A DNA stretch of 64,000 nt, taken from contig NZ_CP133261.1 of the NCBI RefSeq assembly GCF_030931715.1, forward strand, positions 992,001 to 1,056,000, in the 5' to 3' direction. The translations under genes were made by a program, and so were the position numbers. Below the pieces are notes generated by a model. The model was not told where the DNA came from, did not search any database, and saw only the letters and a list, made by a program, of their open reading frames with translations. The stretch comes from Tissierella sp. MB52-C2 (lineage in GTDB: Bacteria; Bacillota; Clostridia; Tissierellales; Tissierellaceae). Below are positions 7,552 to 16,953 of this stretch, piece by piece. How positions within the stretch are numbered: position 1 is the stretch's first letter; every line of letters begins with the position of its first letter.

Positions 7552-9435
7552 ATGAATTTAATATCTATAGAAAATTTATCAAAGGCATATAGTGAAAAGC
7601 AGGTACTTAAAGATATAAACTTGGGAATTAACGAAGGAGACAAAATAGGTCTTATAGGAGTAAATGGCACTGGTAAAACCACACTTTTAAAGGTTATAGC
7701 AGGAATAGAAGAAGCTGATACAGGAAGAATAGTAAAGGCTAACAACGTAAACATTGAGTATTTATCTCAAGACATAGATTTTGACCTGGATGTTACAGTT
7801 GTAGAGCAGGTATTTAGAGGTAATTCTAAAAATATTCAATTAGTCAGAAGATATGAAGAGGCTATTATGAATCCCAATACTAAAAATGAAGAAATATTAA
7901 AACTAACTGAAGAAATGGATGAGGCCAACGCATGGGACCTAGAAAATGAAGCAAAAGTGGTATTGACTAAACTTGGAATTACAAATTTTAATGAAAAGGT
8001 AGGCAATTTATCTGGTGGACAAAGAAAAAGAATAGCATTGGCATCTGCCTTAATCAATCCATCGGAACTACTAATATTAGATGAGCCAACTAACCATTTA
8101 GATAATGATACTATAGAATGGCTTGAAGAATATCTGGGAAGACGAAAAGGTGCTGTTCTTATGATTACCCATGATAGATACTTTTTAGATAGAGTAACTA
8201 ATCAAATAATAGAATTAGATAGTGGAAATCTTCATATATACAAAGGCAATTATAACTATTTTTTAGAGAAAAAATTAGAAAGAGAAGAAATAGAATTAGC
8301 CAGTGAAAGGAAAAGACAATCTTTGCTTAGAAAAGAATTGGCTTGGATAATGAGGGGAGCAAGGGCTAGAACTACAAAACAGAAAGCTAGAATAGAACGT
8401 TTCAATGAATTAAAAGAAGGAGGACTAGATATATCAAATGAAAAACTTGATATATCTGTAGGGGGAACAAGATTAGGTAAAAAAATAATCGAAATAGAAG
8501 ATATAGAGAAATCCTTTGATGGAAAGAAAGTAATAGATGATTTTAGCTATGTTCTTTTAAGAGATGATAGAGTAGGTATTCTTGGACCAAATGGAAGTGG
8601 AAAGTCTACTTTAATGAATATTATTGCAGGAAGACTTGAACCAGATAAAGGCGTAGTAGATGTAGGTGAAACTGTAAAGATTGGAATATTTGCTCAGGAA
8701 AATCTGAATATGGACAATAATATTAGAGCTATTGAGTTTATAAAGATGGGTGGAGAATTTATTCAAACAGCCGATGGAGAAAAAATCTCTGCTTCTCAGA
8801 TGATGGAAAGATTTCTGTTTCCTAAAGATCTCCAATGGACTCCCATAGGGAAACTTTCTGGTGGAGAAAAAAGAAGACTGCATCTGCTTAGAGTATTGAT
8901 GGAAGCACCTAATGTACTTTTATTAGATGAGCCTACTAATGATTTAGATATAGATACACTTACTGTACTGGAAGAATATATTGAAGAATTTCCAGGACCA
9001 GTAATTATAGTATCCCATGATAGATACTTATTGGATAAAATAGTTGAAAAATTATTTGTCTTTGAGGGTAATGGAAAAATAGTAGGATATACTGGAAATT
9101 ACCAGTATTTTAAAGAAGCATCAAAGATAGAAAAAGAAGACAATATAGTAGATCACAAACCTAAACATAGAGAAAGACAAAAAACAAATAGTAAGCTAAA
9201 GTTTTCATATAATGAACAAAGAGAGTGGAATGAAATAGATAATATTATTGCTGAATTGGAAGAAAATATAGTTGAAATAGATAAAAAAATAGAGGCGGCA
9301 GCCACAGATTATACTAAGCTTCAAGAATTATTGGAAGAAAAAGAAGAAGTTGAAAATAAACTTGAAGAAAAGATGGAGAGATGGATTTATTTAAGTGAAT
9401 TAGCAGAAAAGATAGAAGAGCAAAACCAAAATTGA
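7552..9435 (+). CDS. ABC-F family ATP-binding protein (Uup/YfmR type)
   Basis: A 627-residue protein with two ABC ATPase domains and no membrane segments, the ABC-F layout. Walker A motifs are GVNGTGKTT near residue 37 and GPNGSGKST in the second half. Signatures are LSGGQRKR and LSGGEKRR, and Walker B motifs are LLILDEPTNHLD and VLLLDEPTNDLD. A coiled-coil C-terminal extension (EEKEEVENKLEEKMERW) is typical of Uup/YfmR-type proteins, which act on ribosomes to resolve stalled translation. The start at 7552 is preferred over an upstream in-frame ATG at 7486 because GAAAGGG sits just before it and the upstream frame overlaps the promoter. topB begins 13 bases after the stop, so the two form an operon. 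Confidence 0.88.
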   Translation: MNLISIENLSKAYSEKQVLKDINLGINEGDKIGLIGVNGTGKTTLLKVIAGIEEADTGRIVKANNVNIEYLSQDIDFDLDVTVVEQVFRGNSKNIQLVRRYEEAIMNPNTKNEEILKLTEEMDEANAWDLENEAKVVLTKLGITNFNEKVGNLSGGQRKRIALASALINPSELLILDEPTNHLDNDTIEWLEEYLGRRKGAVLMITHDRYFLDRVTNQIIELDSGNLHIYKGNYNYFLEKKLEREEIELASERKRQSLLRKELAWIMRGARARTTKQKARIERFNELKEGGLDISNEKLDISVGGTRLGKKIIEIEDIEKSFDGKKVIDDFSYVLLRDDRVGILGPNGSGKSTLMNIIAGRLEPDKGVVDVGETVKIGIFAQENLNMDNNIRAIEFIKMGGEFIQTADGEKISASQMMERFLFPKDLQWTPIGKLSGGEKRRLHLLRVLMEAPNVLLLDEPTNDLDIDTLTVLEEYIEEFPGPVIIVSHDRYLLDKIVEKLFVFEGNGKIVGYTGNYQYFKEASKIEKEDNIVDHKPKHRERQKTNSKLKFSYNEQREWNEIDNIIAELEENIVEIDKKIEAAATDYTKLQELLEEKEEVENKLEEKMERWIYLSELAEKIEEQNQN

Positions 9436-9448
9436 AAGGATGTTTTTT

Positions 9449-11629
9449 ATGAGTAAGACATTAGTTTTAGCAGAAAAACCTTCAGTAGGCAGAGATATAG
9501 CCAGAGTACTTCATTGTAATAAAAAAGGCAACGGCTGCTTAGAAGGAGAAAAATATATTGTAACATGGGCATTAGGTCATTTAGTCACTTTAGCCGATCC
9601 AGAACAATATAATAAAAGATATAAAACTTGGAGTATGGAAGACCTTCCAATGCTACCAGAAAAGATGAAATTGGAAGTCATAAGACAAAGCCAAAAGCAA
9701 TTTTATGGAGTTAGAGAACAGATGTATCGTAAAGATGTGAAAGACATAATCATAGCAACAGATGCAGGGAGAGAAGGAGAACTTGTTGCAAGATGGATAA
9801 TAGAAAAGGCAAATGTAAAGAAACCAATAAAAAGACTATGGATTTCTTCTGTTACAGATAAAGCTATAAAGGATGGATTCAACAAATTAAGAGATGGCAA
9901 AGCATATGAGAATCTATATTATTCAGCTGTGGCTAGGGCAGAGGCAGATTGGATTGTAGGTATAAATGCTACTCGTGCTCTTACTGTGAAATATAATGCC
10001 CAGCTATCCTGCGGTAGAGTTCAGACCCCTACTTTGGCCATGATTGCACAAAGAGAAGAGGAAATTAAGAAATTTGTACCAAAAGAATATTATGGAATTA
10101 CAGCTAACACGAAAGGTCTAAAATTAAAATGGCAAGATAATAATACCAAAGATATTAAAACCTTTGATAAATCTAAATCTGATAAGACACTTGAATCCAT
10201 TAGAAATCAAGATGCTGCAATAATTGATATAGAAAAGTCTAATAAAAGATCATATGCACCAACATTATATGATTTAACTGATTTACAAAGAGATGCAAAT
10301 AGGATATTTGGTTTTTCAGCAAAAGAAACTCTGTCTATAATGCAAAGGCTATACGAAAATCATAAGATACTGACTTATCCAAGGACAGACTCTAGATATA
10401 TATCTGATGATTTAGTAGATACATTAAAGGATAGAGTAAGGGCTTGCGGCATAGGCCAATATCAAAAACTAGGATCAAAGGTACTTAATTCACCTATAAA
10501 GGCTAATAAGTCCTTTGTAGATAATTCCAAGGTAACAGACCACCATGCAATTATTCCAACAGAGCAAAGAGTATTATTATCAGAGTTAAATGATAAGGAA
10601 AGAAAAATATATGATTTAGTAGTTAAAAGGTTTTTAGCAGTACTTTATCCTCCTTTTGAATATGAAGAAACTTCTATTAAGGCTAAGATAGGAAATGAAA
10701 ATTTCATAGCTAAAGGAAAAAGAGTAATATCTTTAGGGTGGAAGGAAGTCTATGAAAATAATTATTACGATGAAGAGGAAGATAATGATGACCAGAATCT
10801 TCCAGTAATAAATAAAGGTGATACATTAAAAGTAATATCATTAGTACAAACAACAGGAAAAACAAAACCACCAGCACCATTTAATGAAGGAACTTTACTT
10901 CAAGCTATGGAAAACCCAGTAAGATATATGAATGATGAAAGTAAAACATTAAAGAAGATAATAGGTGAAACTGGTGGAATTGGTACAGTAGCCACTAGGG
11001 CAGATATAATCGAGAAGTTATTTAATACATTTTTAATTGAGAAAAATGGTAAGGATATATTCATAACCTCAAAGGGAAAACAATTGCTAGAGTTAGTACC
11101 AGAAGAATTAAAATCTCCAGCATTAACGGCGGAGTGGGAACAAAAGCTAGGGCTTATTTCTCAAGGTAAGCTAAATAAAGATAATTTCATAAAGGAAATG
11201 AAGGAATATTCTAAATCAGTAGTAAAAGAAATAAAAAATAGCGATGAAACTTTTAGACACGATAATATGACTAGAAATAAATGTCCTGAATGTGGAAAAT
11301 TTATGCTAGAGGTCAAAGGAAAAAAAGGAAAGATGTATGTATGTCAAGATAGAGAATGTGGTCATAAAAAAAGTATATCTAGAGAGACAAATGCAAGATG
11401 CCCAAATTGTAAGAAAAAATTAGAGCTACGTGGTGAAGGAGAGGGACAAATATTTACTTGTCAATGTGGATATAGAGAAAAGCTTTCTGCTTTTAACGAA
11501 AGAAAAGCAAAAGAAAAGAGTAATATATCTAAGAGGGAAGTATCTAATTATATGAAACAACAAAAAAAAGCAAAGACAGAGCCAATAAATACAGATTTAG
11601 CAGATGCATTGTCAAAATTAAAGTTTTAG
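9449..11629 (+). CDS. topB: DNA topoisomerase III
   Basis: A 726-residue type IA topoisomerase. The Toprim domain at the start holds LVLAEKPSVGRDIAR and the acidic IATDAGREGEL motif. The catalytic tyrosine is Y310 in LTYPRTDSRYIS. The C-terminus has two zinc-ribbon-like cysteine pairs (CPECGKF, CQDRECG, CPNCKKK, CQCGY). Such enzymes relax or decatenate DNA through a single-strand break. The start at 9449 lies 8 bases after GAAAGGA; a Met three codons earlier overlaps that site and is rejected. The gene is downstream of the ABC-F gene with a 13-base gap. Topoisomerase III also occurs on conjugative elements, but nothing else nearby suggests one. Confidence 0.93.
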   Translation: MSKTLVLAEKPSVGRDIARVLHCNKKGNGCLEGEKYIVTWALGHLVTLADPEQYNKRYKTWSMEDLPMLPEKMKLEVIRQSQKQFYGVREQMYRKDVKDIIIATDAGREGELVARWIIEKANVKKPIKRLWISSVTDKAIKDGFNKLRDGKAYENLYYSAVARAEADWIVGINATRALTVKYNAQLSCGRVQTPTLAMIAQREEEIKKFVPKEYYGITANTKGLKLKWQDNNTKDIKTFDKSKSDKTLESIRNQDAAIIDIEKSNKRSYAPTLYDLTDLQRDANRIFGFSAKETLSIMQRLYENHKILTYPRTDSRYISDDLVDTLKDRVRACGIGQYQKLGSKVLNSPIKANKSFVDNSKVTDHHAIIPTEQRVLLSELNDKERKIYDLVVKRFLAVLYPPFEYEETSIKAKIGNENFIAKGKRVISLGWKEVYENNYYDEEEDNDDQNLPVINKGDTLKVISLVQTTGKTKPPAPFNEGTLLQAMENPVRYMNDESKTLKKIIGETGGIGTVATRADIIEKLFNTFLIEKNGKDIFITSKGKQLLELVPEELKSPALTAEWEQKLGLISQGKLNKDNFIKEMKEYSKSVVKEIKNSDETFRHDNMTRNKCPECGKFMLEVKGKKGKMYVCQDRECGHKKSISRETNARCPNCKKKLELRGEGEGQIFTCQCGYREKLSAFNERKAKEKSNISKREVSNYMKQQKKAKTEPINTDLADALSKLKF

Positions 11630-11772
11630 TATAGTGACGTACTAATGAGAGGTATAATGAAAAAAGCATAACACATATATCGAAAATATATATCATATCT
11701 TGTTCCAAATAGTCGAATTATCTGTTATAATATGATTATTAAAATAATAAGGATTAATTGAGGGGGTAAACA

Positions 11773-13428
11773 ATGGCAACGATAGCAAACTATAGAAGAG
11801 AAGATATAAGGAAAGATAATCCAATCTTTTCTCCTATACGTACTACAATTGAATCTGCTTTTTATGGTAATAATGTAATTAAGGTTTCTTCATTATCAGA
11901 AGCATATAAATTAGCAAAAGCTTCATCTGGTACAGTAGTTACAGATATGCCTGTACATAGGCCAACAGAATTAGGATTAGATGAAGATTCAAAAATTCTT
12001 CTATTTAACGATGGTGAAATAACAGGGAGATTTGCAGGAGCTAGAGTTATTATTGGCGAAAATAATGTAGATGAAGGACAATTTGCAGCAATTTCAAGAG
12101 AAGCAGTTTTTAATACAAGATATAAAAAATTATATCATGCTCAGGTAGTTATAGGATTACATGAAGATTTTATGGTAAAAGCCCATTTGTTAATTCCAGA
12201 GGGTTATGAAAATACAATGTATAGCTGGATGTTAAACTTTCAGTATATAACAGAAGAGTATATTAAAATGTATAAAGATTCTACACAGTTGCCAGAGGGT
12301 GATATTTATATATTATCTGACCCAGAGTATTATCCACCTACTCATTCAAATGGATTAGCATTATTTGACCCACAACATAATTGTGCACTATTATGTGGAA
12401 TGAGATATTTTGGTGAACATAAAAAAGGAACATTGACCTTGGCTTGGGGTATAGCAAATAGAAATGGATTTGCTTCATGTCATGGTGGAATGAAAAGATA
12501 TAATTTCTCAGATAATGAGAAATACACTATTGGAGTATTTGGACTATCTGGATCAGGAAAATCTACACTTACCCATGAGAAACATGATGGAAAATATGAT
12601 ATAACAATATTACATGATGATGCTTATGTAATATCTACTGAAGATGGATATTCAGTAGCTTTAGAACCATCATATTTTGATAAAACTCAAGATTATCCAA
12701 CAGATCATCCAGCAAATAAGTATTTAGTAACAGTGCAAAATTGTGGTGTTACTTTAGATGATGAGGGAAACAAAGTTATAGTAACAGAAGACTTAAGAAA
12801 TGGTAATGGAAGAGCTGTTAAATCAAAGCTATGGGCAGAAAATAGAATAGATAAAATAGACGAACCAGTAGACTCTATAGCTTGGTTAATGAAGGACGCA
12901 ACTATTCCACCAGTAATTAAGATAAATAATCCTATACTTGCTTCTGTAATGGGAGCTACCCTAGCAACTAAAAGATCTACAGCTGAAAGACTTGCTAGTG
13001 GCGTAGATATGAATGCATTAGTTATAGAACCTTATGCAAATCCTTTTAGAACTTATCCTCTTGAAGATGATTATAATAAGTTTAAGGAATTGTTTAATAA
13101 TAGAAATGTAGAATGTTATATTTTCAATACAGGACATTTTCTAGATAAGAAGATCCCAAAAGAAGTTACGTTAAAATTATTGGAAGATATAGCAACTAAG
13201 AAAGCAGAATTTAAAAAACTAGGTAACTTTACTGATATTGAATATGTAGAAGTAGAAGGATTTACTCCAGATATGGATAATGCTGAATATCAGAAAATGT
13301 GGTTAAGCAGTCTAAACTATAGAAAAGAGTTTCTAAATAATATGGAAACCTTTAAGGGTGGTAGGGACAAGCTGCCACAGGAAACATTAGATGTACTTGA
13401 AAAATTAGAAAAAGAAATCTCTAAATAA
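11773..13428 (+). CDS. Phosphoenolpyruvate carboxykinase (ATP-type, divergent)
   Basis: A 551-residue protein whose middle region carries the kinase-1a loop GVFGLSGSGKSTLTHE (near residue 256-271) and an acidic metal-binding segment ILHDDAYVIS, aligned with GLSGTGKTTLS and GDDEHGW of standard ATP-dependent PEP carboxykinase. CHGGMKRYNFS before it and CYIFNTGHF near the C-terminus also match the family. The reaction interconverts oxaloacetate plus ATP with PEP, CO2 and ADP. The GRSPKDK motif of canonical enzymes is not evident, so this is a divergent branch and the exact substrate should be treated as likely rather than certain. GAGGGGG precedes the start; an inverted repeat follows the stop. 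It is a single-gene unit. Confidence 0.78.
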   Translation: MATIANYRREDIRKDNPIFSPIRTTIESAFYGNNVIKVSSLSEAYKLAKASSGTVVTDMPVHRPTELGLDEDSKILLFNDGEITGRFAGARVIIGENNVDEGQFAAISREAVFNTRYKKLYHAQVVIGLHEDFMVKAHLLIPEGYENTMYSWMLNFQYITEEYIKMYKDSTQLPEGDIYILSDPEYYPPTHSNGLALFDPQHNCALLCGMRYFGEHKKGTLTLAWGIANRNGFASCHGGMKRYNFSDNEKYTIGVFGLSGSGKSTLTHEKHDGKYDITILHDDAYVISTEDGYSVALEPSYFDKTQDYPTDHPANKYLVTVQNCGVTLDDEGNKVIVTEDLRNGNGRAVKSKLWAENRIDKIDEPVDSIAWLMKDATIPPVIKINNPILASVMGATLATKRSTAERLASGVDMNALVIEPYANPFRTYPLEDDYNKFKELFNNRNVECYIFNTGHFLDKKIPKEVTLKLLEDIATKKAEFKKLGNFTDIEYVEVEGFTPDMDNAEYQKMWLSSLNYRKEFLNNMETFKGGRDKLPQETLDVLEKLEKEISK

Positions 13429-13435
13429 TCAATTC

Positions 13436-13466
13436 AGGGCGAACTTTGTTCGCCCTTTAAAAATTT
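13436..13466 (+). terminator. Terminator-like hairpin after the PEP carboxykinase gene
   Basis: AGGGCGAAC at 13436-13444 and GTTCGCCCT at 13448-13456 form a perfect 9-bp stem with a TTT loop. The T tract behind it is short, so efficiency is uncertain. Confidence 0.65.
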
Positions 13467-13539
13467 CTAAAATTATTTAGATAAAATACAGTAATTGTGA
13501 TAGAATAATAGTAGAAAAAATAGGAAGAGGAAGTGAAAC

Positions 13540-14373
13540 ATGATAGAAGTAGGAAAAGTACAGAAATTAATAATAAAGCGATTTACCTCTGTAGGAGCCT
13601 ATTTAAATACTAATGAGGCTAGAGAAGATGATGTATTGTTGCCTAAATCTCAAATACCAGAAGGTACAGATGTGGGAGATGAGATAGAGGTAATGGTATA
13701 TAATGATTCAAGGGATAGGATCATTGCCACAACTAAAAGGGCTAAAGCTCAAGTTGGAGAAATGGCTCACTTAATGGTAATCAGTCAAACAAAAATAGGA
13801 TCATTCTTAGACTGGGGATTAGAAAAAGACTTATTTTTACCTTTTAGTGAAACAGTAGGCTCCGTTGAAAAGGGAAAAGAATATCTTGTAGGAATCTATT
13901 TAGATAAATCCGATAGACTTTGTGCTACTATGAAAATAAGAGATATGTTAAGTACAGAATCTCCATATAAAGAAAATGATAGGGCAAAAGGAACTATTTA
14001 TAGTATTAATAGAGATATTGGAGCATTTGTAGCAGTAGAAGATAAATACGATGGTTTGATTCCTAAAAAGGAATTACTAGGGGTCTATGAAGTAGGAGAA
14101 ATAGTAGAAGTAAGAGTAACTAAAGTGAAGGAAGATGGAAAGCTAGATTTAAGCTTGAGAGATAGGGCTCATATTCAAATGGATAAAGATTCAGAGCATA
14201 TTTTATTAAAGCTAGAGGAAAGAGATGGATTTTTACCTCTAAATGATAATACTGATCCAGAAAGAATAAAAAAAGAGCTTAATATGAGTAAATCAGGATT
14301 TAAAAGAGCAATAGGAAAATTATATAAAGAAGGATTAATTACAATAGAAGATAAAGGAATTAAATCAAAATAA
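13540..14373 (+). CDS. cvfB: CvfB family S1 RNA-binding protein
   Basis: A 277-residue protein with the order expected for CvfB: an N-terminal S1-like part (VGKVQKLIIKRFTSVGAYL), a second S1 domain (QTKIGSFLDWGLEKDLFLP), a third S1 domain near residues 145-205 (GTIYSINRDIGAFVAVEDK) and a C-terminal winged helix (MSKSGFKRAIGKLYKEGLI). In firmicutes the protein binds RNA and influences virulence and gene expression post-transcriptionally. GAGGAAG lies before the start. The next gene begins 24 bases after the stop, suggesting co-transcription with two small genes. Confidence 0.85.
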   Translation: MIEVGKVQKLIIKRFTSVGAYLNTNEAREDDVLLPKSQIPEGTDVGDEIEVMVYNDSRDRIIATTKRAKAQVGEMAHLMVISQTKIGSFLDWGLEKDLFLPFSETVGSVEKGKEYLVGIYLDKSDRLCATMKIRDMLSTESPYKENDRAKGTIYSINRDIGAFVAVEDKYDGLIPKKELLGVYEVGEIVEVRVTKVKEDGKLDLSLRDRAHIQMDKDSEHILLKLEERDGFLPLNDNTDPERIKKELNMSKSGFKRAIGKLYKEGLITIEDKGIKSK

Positions 14374-14396
14374 CTAAGGATTAGGAGACGATTTTA

Positions 14397-14930
14397 ATGG
14401 TAAAGACAATAAAGACTAATTTTGATACAGTGGAAATGATGTTATTTATATGGCAATCAATTGCTGATAGAGAAAAAGTAGTAGATTCTTTTTTTATGGA
14501 TGTTGCAAATAAAAGTGAAATGAAATACTTATATGGAGAAGAATTTAATGAGGAATCTGTTAGAAAAGTATTATCAGCTATATCAAATAGAGAAATGCTA
14601 AATAATTCAAGCAAAAAAGAAAGAAAATTTTGGAATAACAATATGTGGATGTTAGAAGACTTAGAAAATATGAACAATATGGTTAGACCTGTTAAAACAT
14701 TAAATTTGGATGGTATAAAAGAGAAACTAAATAGAGAAACTAAATTTGAAGAATTAGAAGTAATCTTTATACCAGGTCATGAAGAGGAATACTATATAGA
14801 TGGTAATAAGTTGGTGATTAATTTCTTCAGACTGATGGTAGACTTTATGGATCAAACTAAGGTAAATATATCTGGAAAACCACTGAAGGAATATGTAGAA
14901 GAAAAATTATCTGAAATTGTAAAAAAATAA
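14397..14930 (+). CDS. Unknown conserved-looking cytoplasmic protein (177 residues)
   Basis: The protein begins MVKTIKTNFDTVEMMLFIW and is rich in charged helices, with no signal peptide, cysteine clusters or recognised catalytic motif. It has good coding character and a ribosome binding site (TTAGGAGA), and it lies between cvfB and a ybjQ-type gene with short gaps, so it is probably the second gene of a three-gene operon. It may belong to the group annotated TDE2712 in Clostridia, but I hold that only weakly. Function unknown. Confidence 0.6.
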   Translation: MVKTIKTNFDTVEMMLFIWQSIADREKVVDSFFMDVANKSEMKYLYGEEFNEESVRKVLSAISNREMLNNSSKKERKFWNNNMWMLEDLENMNNMVRPVKTLNLDGIKEKLNRETKFEELEVIFIPGHEEEYYIDGNKLVINFFRLMVDFMDQTKVNISGKPLKEYVEEKLSEIVKK

Positions 14931-14947
14931 ATAGGAGGTAGAAGAGG

Positions 14948-15265
14948 ATGATATCAACTACTACACCAAGCATTGAAGGAAGAAAAATTGTTGAGTATAA
15001 AGGTATAATATTTGGAGAAGTAATATCAGGGGTAAATTTTATCAAAGATTTTGCAGCAGGTTTAACTAATATTTTTGGTGGAAGATCTGGTAGTTATGAA
15101 GGAGAACTTATAGAATCTCGTGAAAAAGCTATAGCTGAGATGGAGTCTAGGGCAAGGCAAATAGGAGCAAATGCAGTAGTAGGAGTAGACGTTGACTATG
15201 AAGTATTAGGTCAAGGTAATATGCTGATGGTTACTGCTTCAGGTACAGCAGTAGTTATAGAATAG
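14948..15265 (+). CDS. YbjQ/UPF0145 family protein
   Basis: A 105-residue protein with the family pattern: [20 protein letters not shown] at the start, then [19 protein letters not shown] and [11 protein letters not shown], ending in a beta strand [14 protein letters not shown]. Members form pentameric rings and have been called heavy-metal-binding-like, but no metal-binding cysteines are present here. The function is not established. TAGGAGGTAG precedes the start, the upstream stop is 18 bases away, and a strong terminator follows, so this ends the operon. Confidence 0.85.
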   Translation: MISTTTPSIEGRKIVEYKGIIFGEVISGVNFIKDFAAGLTNIFGGRSGSYEGELIESREKAIAEMESRARQIGANAVVGVDVDYEVLGQGNMLMVTASGTAVVIE

Positions 15266-15268
15266 TTA

Positions 15269-15306
15269 TATAAGTACCCTTTAGTGCTAAAGGGTACTTA
15301 TATTTT
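15269..15306 (+). terminator. Rho-independent terminator after ybjQ
   Basis: ATAAGTACCCTTTA and TAAAGGGTACTTAT form a 14-bp perfect stem with a 4-base loop, followed by ATTTT. Confidence 0.8.
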
Positions 15307-15354
15307 AAAAGGATATATACTACAAGAAAAGTAGTTGGGATATAGGAGGTTTAA

Positions 15355-16704
15355 ATGGATAGGATTGTAGGAGATAGATTTGAAGGCAAAATAATTGACT
15401 TTACCCATGAAGGTAATGGAGTATTAAAAGTTGATAATTTTGCAATTTTTGTTTCTGGTGGATTGATTGGTGATAAAGTAGTGGGTAAAATAGATGAGGT
15501 TAAAAAGAATTTTGCCATAGGATCAATAACTAATATTATAGAACCTTCTGAAGATAGAATAACACTAGATTTCAATATAGAAGAAGCAAGGGGAGGAATA
15601 CCTCTTGTTGAATATAAATATTCTAAGCAGTTAGGGTGGAAAAGGAATAAGGTAAAGATGGATCTTGCCAAGATTGCAGGATTAGCGGATGTAGAGGTAA
15701 AGGATACTATCGGTATGGATAACCCCTATGGATATAGAAATCATGTTCAAATACCAGTAGGTGAAAAAAATGGAAAAACAATTATTGGATTTTATGAACA
15801 AAATACTAATGACATAGTCAATATGAGTGGAAGTATACTTCAACCTGAAATAGGAAATAAGATAATAAAAATAATTAGATCTTGGATGGATAAATTCCAT
15901 ATAAAACCTTATAATAAAAAAACTAAAAAAGGAATTATTCGACATATAGGTATAAGAATTAATAAAGATAACAAGTCCATGGTAATTTTAGTAACAGGTA
16001 GTGATAAAATACCTTATGAGAAAGAATTAATAGATATGTTAATAGACGAGAACGTTATAAGTATCTATCAAAATATAAATAAATTAAACTCATCTCCTAC
16101 ATATGGAAAAGAATATAGAAAAATTTATGGAGAAGATAAATTATTAGATTATATAGGAGAGTACGAATTTTATCTATCACCTAACTCATTCTTCCAAATA
16201 AATAGGATTCAAGCAGAAGTAGTATACAATAAGGCTATGGAGTACTTAAATATAGATAAAGATGATATTATCTATGATTTATATTGTGGAATAGGAACCA
16301 TCTCTTTGTATATGGCAAAAGAAGCTAAGAAAATATATGGTGTGGAAGTAGTAAAGAAAGCCATAGAAGATGCTAAGGAAAATGCAAAATTAAACAATAT
16401 AGATAATGTTGAATTTATAGTAGGAAAAGCAGAAGAAGTATTTCCACAATTAATGGATAAAGGAATAAAGGGTAACAAGGTAGTAGTTGATCCACCTAGA
16501 AAAGGCTGCGAAAAAGAAGTTATAGAAGCCATTATAAAATTAAGTCCAGAGAAAGTTGTATATGTGTCCTGTAATTCTGCTACTATGGCTAGAGATGTGA
16601 AATGTTTGGTGGAGAATGGATATAAGGTGGAGGAAGTGCAGCCGGTGGATATGTTTCCGCATACTGGGCATGTGGAGTGCGTGGTTAAGCTTGAAAAGCA
16701 ATGA
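15355..16704 (+). CDS. rlmD: 23S rRNA (uracil-C5)-methyltransferase RlmD, TrmA family
   Basis: A 449-residue RNA m5U methyltransferase. An N-terminal TRAM domain (about residues 1-60) is followed by the SAM-binding fold: DLYCGIGTISLYMAK, then VVVDPPRKGCEKEV and the catalytic cysteine C406 in VYVSCNSATMARD. The usual FeS-cluster cysteines of E. coli RlmD are not apparent, as in many firmicute homologues, so the exact uridine (1939 or 747) is not certain. The last residues, DMFPHTGHVECVVKLEKQ, are important: the DNA at HVEC is the point where the downstream island joins, and at least seven alternative copies of this 3' end lie up to 36 kb away. GGAGG precedes the start. Confidence 0.9.
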   Translation: MDRIVGDRFEGKIIDFTHEGNGVLKVDNFAIFVSGGLIGDKVVGKIDEVKKNFAIGSITNIIEPSEDRITLDFNIEEARGGIPLVEYKYSKQLGWKRNKVKMDLAKIAGLADVEVKDTIGMDNPYGYRNHVQIPVGEKNGKTIIGFYEQNTNDIVNMSGSILQPEIGNKIIKIIRSWMDKFHIKPYNKKTKKGIIRHIGIRINKDNKSMVILVTGSDKIPYEKELIDMLIDENVISIYQNINKLNSSPTYGKEYRKIYGEDKLLDYIGEYEFYLSPNSFFQINRIQAEVVYNKAMEYLNIDKDDIIYDLYCGIGTISLYMAKEAKKIYGVEVVKKAIEDAKENAKLNNIDNVEFIVGKAEEVFPQLMDKGIKGNKVVVDPPRKGCEKEVIEAIIKLSPEKVVYVSCNSATMARDVKCLVENGYKVEEVQPVDMFPHTGHVECVVKLEKQ

Positions 16705-16729
16705 AATTAAGTAATATCAATAGTTTAGA

Positions 16730-16768
16730 CCATTGAGTGTGTGGATGACATTCGGTGGCTTTTATTTT
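16730..16768 (+). terminator. Terminator of rlmD, repeated at 33.98-34.02 kb
   Basis: CCATTGAGTGT at 16730-16740 and ACATTCGGTGG at 16748-16758 form an 11-bp stem (with G-U pairs), followed by CTTTTATTTT. The same hairpin with a few changes follows the fifth att-like unit near 33,983-34,020. Confidence 0.7.
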
Positions 16769-16953
16769 AGAAAATATTTTATACATTGGGATGAGCTGGT
16801 TAGTGTATAGGAAGTAATAGTATATGAAAAGTAAATAAGAAAATCTGACGAATAAACAAGAGAGAGCTTTGCATGTCTAGTATGTTGAAAATTGAACATG
16901 TGGCACAATATAGTTACATATTGTAAAAAATAGAGGGTTGGAGGATACTATAT

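Noticed and set aside
9449..11629. Topoisomerase III as a marker of a conjugative element
   Set aside because: The neighbours are ordinary chromosomal genes and it is operonic with an ABC-F gene; no transfer genes are nearby.
11700..11731. TTGTTC...TATAAT as a promoter of the PEP carboxykinase gene
   Set aside because: The spacing is 20 bases, too long for a standard promoter. The TATAAT alone is plausible, but I could not fix a -35 box.
15351..15671. Minus-strand frame of 106 codons
   Set aside because: It is antisense to the well-supported rlmD gene and has no recognisable content.
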